Shown here: positions 55,219 to 64,000 of the stretch, one piece after another | How positions within the stretch are numbered: the stretch's first letter is position 1 | Layout of the letters: each line of letters opens with the position of its first letter | NCBI RefSeq assembly: GCF_000516985.1 | Contig: NW_006917097.1 | Span: 2,170,001-2,234,000, forward strand | Reading direction: 5' to 3' | DNA: 64,000 bases | Source: Pestalotiopsis fici W106-1 | Taxonomy: Eukaryota > Ascomycota > Sordariomycetes > Amphisphaeriales > Sporocadaceae | The notes under the pieces: generated by a model | What the model saw: the letters and a program-made list of their open reading frames with translations, nothing else | Database searches by the model: none | Told to the model about the DNA's origin: nothing | Position numbers and translations under genes: made by a program

Positions 55219-58200
55219 ATTTAGCTGTGATTGCTGAGAAAATTACGAAAACAGTATGATTGGAATGTACGATGTGGGAGGCTGCGCCTTCTTGTCTCGC
55301 TCCTCTGAGACGAAACACCCAACAAGTTCTCAGCGAGGCTGAGCAATGGAACTTTCGAAACCTTGATCAAGCTTTCTCTGCAGCATTCCGCTCGGTGGTT
55401 TCTTCTTCTTTTTGTCAGATAACCTCCGGAACCTGGATGGACTTGAAAGTCTAGCACTCTGGGGCCGACAATCTGGTGTCTGCGGCGCCGGGCGTTGGAG
55501 ATCTGGCAGCGAGCTGCGGGCCGATTCAGTAACCTGCAATGGGGGTGGCGGCACCGAGCAAAGCAGAATCGGAGTTTATGCGCAAATATGGCGTTGTATA
55601 ATAGCAGATGTACTTTTTTTGGTGGTGGCAGTGTAGTCAGCCTCCTGGGGATATGTACAACTACTACAGCTGTGCAGGGCGAAGGATGCAAGCGGAGCTG
55701 CTCAACGCGATGCGGGCGCACATCGAATACTAGCAGACGAGCTGCCAATTAGGTGATCAGGCGAAGAGAAAGGTAAAAGGAAAAGATCTGTAAAACCAAG
55801 GGAGCGTGAGGGCAGCAAATAGTAAAATGAATATTGCTGCAAACAACCTAAGGAAAAAACCAGGGACTGGAGTTCTGGCTGGGCAATGACAGACACCAGG
55901 AGGTTGTCCTGGATTGGCAAGGTGGTAGTGGAAAAGAAACAAATCAGATGGTCTGGAAGGTCTTCAGAAAATGGGACGGGAGCACGTTGTGCTTGGCATC
56001 CCCTGCGGTACATGTACAGTGCCTCCAGCTCCCTCACCTCGCAGCCCGCATTGCAGCATTTGGCCAAGGTACCTTCTAAGTAGCGTAAATACCTTGTGCG
56101 TAGTGGGCCAGCGCCCCCCCATAGTGCAAGCGGCAGCGTTGCATACGCTAAAATCGCACCTACAACCTTGAACTCTAGAGCATTTTGCTTTGGGGGGGAC
56201 ATCCATTGCTCGGCTAGCTCCGCTCAGGAACCGATCTGGGCGTGACTTGGGACTAAGCGCGGGGTGTCATATTTGATAATGAACAACATCAAGGTACCGA
56301 AACGACGGTTATCACTCGCCTCCCGTCGGGCTGCCTCTTTGATCTCTATGTTGAAACAAGAAGTTTCCTCCTCCAGACAAGCTATGGAACAGCAGAGGAA
56401 ACAAAGCCAAATGGGCTGCAGGCAAACGCCCAAGTGGCACGGGCAGTTTGGCGAATTGGAGGCGAGCAGCCAAGAGCCGATGGCAGGGCCAAGGGAGGCT
56501 GTGCAAATCAATGTCGCGCCAAACGGGACTGGGGTGTTTCCACCCACTTTGACTGGGGGCGAGCTCCATTTCAATAAGGAGCAAAAGACGCCAGTCGAAT
56601 GTTCAGAGAGGGTGTGGAGGAGGAAGGCGGGAAAAATAACAAAGTAATGACAAAATGCAAGATCATCATTGCATGTTGTCGTAACACACATGTCGTGATT
56701 GTGTTTAGTGGTATTATGGCTGACTGACCTTGGCTACTACTACTATATCGAATGGGATGGATGGCCATGTACAGACAGCTACCTACGTAGGTGGCTGCTC
56801 ATCATTAAGTGACAAGGAGTACTCGGTAGAGCGTAATAAAATAATAAGGACGACAGGCAATAGCCGACATCAAAAGGGCCGTGGATACCTCAGCGGTAAG
56901 CCATGCGTCCCAAGCCAGATCCCATGTTTGTAGGTGCAGGTATTAGATAGCAACTTGGCCGAATTATCGCCTTGTTAGTGCCGACCGACATGATTATCTC
57001 CGTTATCTCAGGAGCTTGCGGACAAGAAGTAACCTATGGTATTCATCCGTGGGACCTTGTTCATGAGAGAAGCTATCAAATCCCACCAGCATCCTGCGTA
57101 TCTAGTGTAGTATTGCCATGGGACGTTACGATACATTCATCTTTAGAATCCACACAGACATCCATCTTTACTTGATTAGCGCCTCTTGCCTTTTTCGGGG
57201 TTGACAGTGGGACTTCTGGATATGCTGGATCTTCTCGGCGGTGGAGCTGTACTCCGGTCTCTGTGAAGATCACAGTCACGTCTGGACCTCTCAGTTGGGT
57301 ATTTGCTTGGGGATTGCATTTGTCGGGTTTTAAAAGGTGTCATTCATTGGCGGCAATGTTGCCATTGGGCGTTGGGTATTGGCATTAGCTGAGCAAATCT
57401 CCAGGAAGATTCGTGGCAGCGCCGCAAAACAAACGGCCAAGTTCCGAGCCATTGATCATTCTACTGCGTAGGTATGCTACATCATGCCTCACCGTTTTTC
57501 TATGTAGCCAATACCTGTACCTATCAACTCATAGGCTCACGCAGAAATAGGCCTACTATTCAGCTCCTCTTGAACCTTTCCACTCGTGCCCAACTATCGA
57601 ATGCTTCCCAACAAGCCAACCCCCTCATCAGCGACACATCATCGTCACCACCAGTCGCTTTGCTCCATTCACAATCCGCCGACCGCCTCCTCCAGCATGG
57701 CAAAACTCCATTGCCCACGTAGTCTTACATTGAGCTAATAGCAACAATCTTGGTAGCCAAGCACACCAACAAGTCAGGCCCAGCTTGGCGATGAGCTTCA
57801 TCCATCAGTAGACCCAGAGCCAAGATGGCCCAGTCATTATCCCTTGAGTCAATCTTGTTCCTGCGTAGCTAGTTCTTGCGGTCAAGCACTCCTTGCTCAT
57901 CCGGCGATGCTGGCCAAGGGACAAGATCAAACACCAAGACGGCAGGCGTATCAATCAGTCCCCTTGTTGCAGCACTCGCGTGTCAGCCAGCCAATATTCC
58001 ATACTTCCACCTAGCTTACAAGGCTCTCTCTCTCTCTCTCAGCCGGCTTTCCCAATTCGTAACACTGTATATGTGGTAAGAGTGTTCACTGTCAAGGCAG
58101 ATTGCGGAATATGCAAATTCCGTAAGGCAGAACAGTCTTCTCATTCTATACCAAGTAATGCGCTTTTATGAGTATGCCCACCGAGCCATGGCCTCTTTTG

Positions 58201-60465
58201 ATGAACCGTTCATGCAGTCCCGTGAACGAAGGCGGAGATCACCGTGTCATGCCTGGCTGATTGACTTTCATGCTGACAACATCCATCGGCCTTCTCGAAC
58301 ACTGGGGCCGCGCCAAGCATTTTTTCGGCAGTATAGCATCCTGTCATTCGCTCGTCACTGAAAGCTACTATGTACGTACTCCAAATGTTTATAAAGTCAT
58401 GCCCTCGATTTGCGTCGCGTCGCAAACTTCGATGAAGACACTCCATAACGATCCGCTCGGCTCTTGATGCAAGACGTGTACTGCGATGCTCGCAGATCAT
58501 CTCTTTTCTACTGTGTAGCTTGTCTGATGAGGGGGCCAGCAGCTGGACCATAACCCCCCTTTAGTCTCATTAAAAGCGCCCGCTCTCTGGATACCATACA
58601 CAGTAGTGCAATAGCATTGGCCAAGCGGATACCGTCGCCAGAAACACCCCGGAACCCAGACGTCGAGTGAGTGAGAGAAAACGCAGCAGGGCGCTTTGCC
58701 CTGTTGATTAACCATAAAAATTCTTATTCGGCGATAGGATTGCAAAAGTAAATTCACGGCCGGGAGTGATTCGTATGCTTCGGAGATGAGACTTGCCGAA
58801 AATGAAACGTTTGTGGAATACCAAGCCAGCTAACCGCAAGCCCACCAGCGCAAAATAAGTAGGTCCCCCGGGGACGTGCCTACATTTTCTACACAGTAAG
58901 CAGCCCAGCACGGTTACCTTGTGCTTCATACGGAAATACGCGCTCGCGGCGCTCTCTGGCTACTTCGTCGCGAAACCACAACCCATATTAGAGCATCTCA
59001 TGCGTCATTTTCGGGACACCTCCCGCGCCTACACAATCAACGTATCCGGGGTTTGCCATGTTGACTTTTGTTCTTTTTGCCTTCTTCATTTTCGCCCATT
59101 AGTGTGTGTTTTGTCTTGGCTGGGGGCGCGCACGGTGCACGACGAGACTATTGGCAATAGCCAACCAAGATCTGAACAAACGACTTGCCCTTTGGGACTG
59201 ATGATCTGACTGGCATTTGGAGGCAAATCAATGTTCCACTATTCTATACACACACATCAATAATCATCGATATCAAGCCCCGTTCAGGTAAACGATATAC
59301 AAGATATGGTTTGCGATGCTTGCCAACACGAAGACAACCGCCTCGCCGGGCTAATATGTTAACGCGACCTATATCTCCTCAAAGTCCCGAAAGATCTGTC
59401 GTACCATGTACTACATAGATCAATTTCTATAAGTACCGAACTGTCTGTTGGTACTCGGAAGGAGATCCACCGCTGGTTGTGGCTGTGTTCTCGGTTGCAT
59501 ATTAAAAGTCTTGTCCCTCATCTCAATCTCTTCCGAAACTCAGGGCAGAAAACAAAAAATTAACATGTGCAACTACTCTCGTAATCGCAAGCTGCATCGG
59601 ATCGGATCCTCCATGTTCCCGGTCCAAGGAAACAGATCATATTCTTGCTAAAATACTTTGTAGGCATGGTGAGATTATGCTGCCGCATGCAATAACTTGG
59701 CTTGCACTTGGCTGTACTTGGCATCAGACTAAAGGGGGAAGAAGCAAGATCAGCCCTTATGATTTCGATACGGAAAATACTTTCAGGGGACCAATGCATG
59801 GCACGATGAAAGCAAGACGCGTCATGTAGACATCAAAGCCCTGAGTCGCCCAACTCGGAAACTTGATATCACAGCAAAAGGATTGTTTGTGCATTTCAGT
59901 TGTGGAAGCTGCAGAATTTCTTCACGAAATGGTCCCTTGGAAAATGTGTCTTCAATGGATCATGTCCAAATCATGGACTCGGACGTGCTCAGCTCCATAC
60001 AATAAACACAGTAGTCAGCCTATATCAATGCAATTCTAGGGATGTCTGGGTCATGAACAAAGAGACTAAAGACGGTCAAGCGTAGAATCCATAATGGAGT
60101 GGGAATTGATCATAACACTATGGAGTTGCTCCCTAACAGAAGAGAACAAGGGAAAGGCGTGGTTGCCAAAAGTTCATTGTCTTATGTAGATTTCAACACC
60201 CAGAATGACTGCAAACGGAATTATGGGTGAGACATTGCGTCAATAATTGCTACCAAATCGTCTGGCCGTATCTTGATTGACTTGAGCTTCTCGGTATAGT
60301 GGACTTGGTTTATCTTGGCATTATAAAAAACCACTACATAGTACACAGCTTTTGTCTATGTACAATCCATAATAGTAAATCGGAGTTGCGGGCAAGGAAA
60401 CATCAACCTCAACGAAAAAGAAACGTCCAACTACACTCGTTTGTCCCGTGAAATATATCAAAGGC
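55219..60465. other. 5.2-kb stretch without a recognisable gene
   Basis: The largest gene-free segment in the window. ORFs are at most about 170 codons, overlap on both strands and show no conserved motifs. It contains palindrome acctacgtaggt (56781-56792), a (CT)8 run (58024-58040) and ordinary base composition by eye. No tRNA or 5S-like sequence was noticed. The left 500 bp likely belong to the Ca-ATPase promoter and leader. Confidence 0.5.
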
Positions 60466-62077
60466 ATGGCTGGAGACGCGGATGACTTCGACGACATATA
60501 CGATGGCATATTCCTACCCCTCCCCGTAGTCGACCCAAGCCAGGTGAGGCAGCGAGTCGCACAGTCAATGATTCGCAGAGCCAAGTTCAGGAATTCGCTC
60601 ATTGGCCGGTTCAGGACTCACTTGAGGTCCAATGCGTTCAAGCAAAAGGTCAAGACTGAGGAGATTCGCTCCGACGTGAGCGCCTACTTTACGACTCGGC
60701 ATCGCATGCGTTATCTGAAAACGATGCGCAGTACGAGTTCTGTTGGTGGAGGCGGTGCCTCGCTCTTTGCTCAGCTCAACGAGGATGGCACCGAACGCCG
60801 CCGCCTTGTTATCAAATACTCTGTGGACGAAGGTCGCGGCCAGAATGAGGCTGAGTGGTTGGAGAATTTCGCTCGAGTGGATCATATTGTGAATCTCGTA
60901 CGCTTGGGAGAGCCGACGAAGAACAACTCTGGAGGAGGAAGTATTCCAAAGGTACCAGGCGCCTTCCCCGATCCCGGAGACAAGGAAATAGAAGAAACAC
61001 AAACTTGGAGTACTAACATATATCTCCCCATGATGGTCCTGGAATACATGGCGGGCGGCGATCTCAATGATGTCCGGCAGAGGTGCAGAGAACAAGACGT
61101 TTTACCTCCAGACCGTTTTCTTTGGGCACTTGCGTTATGCTGTAAGTGAACTCCCCCCTCTCTCTTCACCTCTCATGATCAGGTTCTAAGCGACGTCTCT
61201 CTTTAGTGATGCGAGCGTGTATTGGAATGGCACATCACAATACCATGGTCAGAGGAGAGAAGGAAGAGATTCCCAAGAGCACCTTTGAACACATGAACAT
61301 TGCGCACGGGTCAATGGACCTCTCGCAGGTACTAGTTGGGCCGCTTATCTCAGACGATGATGAGCATGGGTTGATTCCGATATTCAAGGTATGATGAGGG
61401 GATAGTGGCTGTGTCATGTACCGTCTGGGACTAACAAGACAAATCATGTCTAGCTGTGCGGCTTTGGATATACTACCACATTAGACAAGGACCTCGGCCT
61501 CGACGCTGTTGCAGAGAACATGCGAGGTATTGGAAGAGTAAGAACATATTCATCAATGGAGCACTACCAAATGAGAATACTACTAATAACCTCTATTCAG
61601 ATTATAGAAACGCTTGCAAGCCCTCAGTCCAACGACCTAGAAGAAGACACAGGTCTCTTGTCTTTACAGTCGTGGGACTATTCGAATTACTACGGGGAGA
61701 GCGTGATCACGCATGTCCATGACGACTTTACGGACAGCGATATAATTTCACCCACGCTTCAGTGGCTGGTCGCGCAACAAATGGCTGAAGATTTGGATAA
61801 TGTACCGAACTTGTCACACTGCCTTAAGGAATGTGTAGACACAGTCGACAGATATGCGAGGATGACTTATAAGCAGACAGCCAAGAACAGGACCGAGGTT
61901 ATCAAAGATTTTGTAAGAGATGTGGTGTTGAATGCTCCGGTGTTCCAGCCCATGGTAAAGGAGCCTCAATCCACCGGCATTGCGGAGAGGTTACCAGGTA
62001 TAATGGAATCGACTATGATGATGATGCAGCGCATCAGACTAGAAGACAACGCATTTCGAGGACCAGCGCCGCCATAA
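60466..62077 (+). CDS. degenerate protein-kinase-like protein
   Basis: Exons are 60466-61141, 61207-61388, 61454-61537 and 61601-62077, 472 residues. The N-terminal half resembles a kinase N-lobe (LVIKYSVDEGRGQNEAEWLENFARVDHIVNLV), then hinge-like MMVLEYMAGGDLNDV. The catalytic loop aligns as AHGSMDLSQVLVG where active relatives have H-x-D-x-D-x-x-N, so the catalytic Asp is Ser and the metal-binding Asn is Gln. The DFG position reads CGFG, without the Asp. It is therefore predicted to be inactive in phosphotransfer, or to be a scaffold. The C-terminal part (SPTLQWLVAQQM ... PNLSHCLKECVDTVDRYA) is helical and unassigned. The last intron (63 nt) has no stop and keeps frame, so retention would add 21 residues. 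Family naming beyond kinase-like is not possible. Confidence 0.78.
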
Positions 62078-63046
62078 GATCATTCAATGAGTGAAATCCT
62101 GCTCATCGATACTTTTCAACGGGTCTCGCTTGAACTCAAGTGTCTGGGGGTCGTGACACAAGTGTCATAAATATCATCAAGAGGATAGTTCAGTAAAAAG
62201 GTGGTCACAGACCAGTTCCTATGGTAGTATTATTCTCCAACACCGACAGTCGTCGATCGGGTACTGAATAACTGCCTGTCGGAATGAATATAATACAGCA
62301 GCGTCGTGTATACTTATTGGATCTTTCTTCATGCATGGGCCCCGCCGACTTTTACAAATATCCTCGTCTTCATGTCTCGACTCAACCTGCATCTCCGACC
62401 TACGTGGCAGGGCACTGCAGGTCAAACCTTCTTCAAAAGATCCTACACAGTACATGTATCCCATGCCATGTCATGTCGTTCCGAATCTAGTCGTCATCAT
62501 CTCTGCACGACGGGTTTCCGAAGTAAGACAAGTGCTTATGAGATTATTGGCACACTTTTTTGCACTGCCCGGTTCCACGGTGATACGACTGGTGGGTTGC
62601 AACAAACCATGCCCGCTCGTGTAGTAGTGCGTCCCACCCCGGGGTCGATGTTCATATCATTTGCACTTCGCTCTCGGATCTCGCAGAAGCCAGCATCCCG
62701 CTGAGTAATTATGTGCAAGGACTTTCGAATTATCTCCAGCGAGAACGACTTCACATCATGGGGGTCATGAGGTTCAACTACTACATACCAGATTGATAGT
62801 ATGTGATGACTTCGGAATTTCAGAGCTCAATCAAGCTTGTCAAGTTGAAATTTCAAATAATTGACATAGGTATTATCATAGTTAATACAAAGCCTCAAAT
62901 TGGCACCTTGAGCAAGTTTTATGCGTATTTTGTGCTACGATACCCGCTATTCTCCCCTTATTTTCCATGTACAGCAATGCGATATAGTGAGTCATGTTGC
63001 GTGAATATACATTCCAGCCTGAAGAGCTTTATCTATCGCAAATAGG
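62078..63046. other. convergent spacer
   Basis: A stretch of 970 bp between the kinase-like stop and the TTL-domain stop. No gene or repeat of note. Confidence 0.5.
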
Positions 63047-64000
63047 TTACGATCCCCAGCGTCTTCCCAAGTCAACATTTCTAACATGCACCAATCTTCC
63101 GTCCTGAGCTGGCGCGTCCAGTCCAAAGAAGGGACCAACCGCGACACTCATGACGCCTTGCCATAGCCCGGCGACCAGCTCCTTGAGCTCGTCGCCCGTC
63201 TGCTTGAAGTCGGGAAATGCATTGACCTCGAGTAACCAAGCGGTACCGGCGGCATCGACGAGAAAGTCGAGCCCGTAGAGCTCAAACGCGTTGGGCAGCG
63301 GCTGGAAGTGCATCATCATGCCTCGGGCGGCTGCCTCAAACACCTCGCCTGTGACGCCGCAAATCTGCTCAAAGATGCCCTCCTTGGACGGACCGCCAGC
63401 GGCGGCGGCGGAGGTGGACGGCAGCTCCAAATCCCAGAATCGCCGCACTGTGCCGTCGCTCACAGATCGCTGCAGACATGTGTTGGTGAGGTGCGCCTCG
63501 AGGTCCTCGCCGCCTTGCTCCCATGGTGCCACGTACGGCTTGCCGGCGAATAGCGCAAGCATGTCCTTGTAGACGTATACGTCCAGGCTTCCCGTACACA
63601 GCACGTACGTTCTGATGTGGAACTTGCGGTTTCCAGAGTCTGGGAGCAGCAGTGGCGGGTGAATGTAGGGCTGTGCCACAAAGTGACGCAGATGCGAGGT
63701 CATGATGCCGTCGCCTTCCTCTTCGTCATCATCATGGCCATTGCCTGAGGGGTGAGCAGTTGCGTCATCTGCCTCCTCTTCTTCATCGCTGTCTGGCATG
63801 TCTTCCTCCCATTCTTCAAAGATGCCCTGTAGTTCATCCATCGTGCTGAACAGTCTGATGCCCTGGCCACGGTCGCTCATGCCGGGCTTGAGAATCCACC
63901 ATTCCCGCGCCTCCTTGCTCTTCTCTGTACCATCCTCGGTCTGTTCTTCATTTCGCTCCAAACTGGCTCGCAGGTCAAAGGCCTCCACCAAAGCATCGTC
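63047..64000 (-). CDS. tubulin-tyrosine-ligase-domain protein (Pby1-like), 5' end outside window
   Basis: C-terminal 317 residues of an ATP-grasp protein; the frame is open to the window edge. TTL-domain motifs include EWWILKPGMSDRGQGIRLF (ATP-binding, Lys and Arg), a very acidic insertion (DMPDSDEEEEADD), FVAQPYIHPPLLLP, GNRKFHIRTYVLC, VYVYKDMLALFAGKPY, AHLTNTCLQ and the metal-binding end FELYGLDFLVD ... WLLEVNAFPDF. The combination matches yeast Pby1, a P-body-associated protein whose fungal orthologues carry a SurE-like N-terminal domain; that part is not visible here. Substrate and activity are unproven for this group. Confidence 0.9.
   Translation of the reverse strand, partial: DDALVEAFDLRASLERNEEQTEDGTEKSKEAREWWILKPGMSDRGQGIRLFSTMDELQGIFEEWEEDMPDSDEEEEADDATAHPSGNGHDDDEEEGDGIMTSHLRHFVAQPYIHPPLLLPDSGNRKFHIRTYVLCTGSLDVYVYKDMLALFAGKPYVAPWEQGGEDLEAHLTNTCLQRSVSDGTVRRFWDLELPSTSAAAAGGPSKEGIFEQICGVTGEVFEAAARGMMMHFQPLPNAFELYGLDFLVDAAGTAWLLEVNAFPDFKQTGDELKELVAGLWQGVMSVAVGPFFGLDAPAQDGRLVHVRNVDLGRRWGS

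Noticed and set aside
56264..56647. Plus-strand ORF of 127 codons in the gene-poor region
   Set aside because: The first in-frame ATG leaves a low-complexity peptide without motifs; an overlapping minus ORF is as long.

Overview
The window reads as nuclear DNA of a filamentous ascomycete. Genes lie on both strands and are interrupted by short GT-AG introns, mostly 50-100 nt, with CTRAC-type branch sites. There are no operons, and gene spacing is usually 0.3-2 kb. The gene set (Zn2Cys6 transcription factor, DASH subunit Duo1, GH75 chitosanase, S28 peptidase, fungal-only membrane families) fits Pezizomycotina. Sordariomycetes, probably Hypocreales, is my inference from protein resemblance; no marker gene here settles it. 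I model 21 protein genes, two of them cut by the window edges. I found no rRNA, tRNA, intact transposon or CRISPR array. A run of 100 N at 44572-44671 marks an assembly gap.

Left part (1-23 kb): the tail of an Ala-rich low-complexity protein; mitochondrial ETF-ubiquinone oxidoreductase; a transcription factor with a C2HC finger next to a Zn2Cys6 cluster; ITP pyrophosphatase; a polytopic membrane protein; a haem fatty-acid alpha-dioxygenase homologue; a large three-pass membrane protein; a GH75 chitosanase-like protein with a 95-residue Gly-rich insertion and an apparent loss of its catalytic Glu; and a secreted S28 serine peptidase.

Middle part (23-43 kb): a cell-cycle and replication group made of Mcm10 and RNase H2 subunit B (divergent, sharing a promoter with two ACGCGT boxes), the DASH subunit Duo1, and a conserved disordered protein dense in Cdk-type S/T-P-x-K/R sites. 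After these come a SCYL2-type pseudokinase, mitochondrial branched-chain aminotransferase with an upstream TGACTCA site, the complex I ESSS/NDUFB11 subunit, and a secreted class C beta-lactamase-like hydrolase.

Right part (43-64 kb): a gap-containing intergenic stretch; a Sir2/Hst1-type NAD deacetylase with an N-terminal AT-hook and a trinucleotide-repeat hairpin in its 5' leader; a PMC1-type Ca2+ P-type ATPase; a 5.2-kb stretch without a recognisable gene; a degenerate kinase-like protein; and the C-terminal half of a tubulin-tyrosine-ligase-domain protein.

I do not see a coherent new multi-gene system. The best leads are the chitosanase-like protein that looks catalytically dead and carries the insertion, the Cdk-site protein beside Duo1, the fungal alpha-dioxygenase, the sirtuin leader repeat, and the orphan membrane families.
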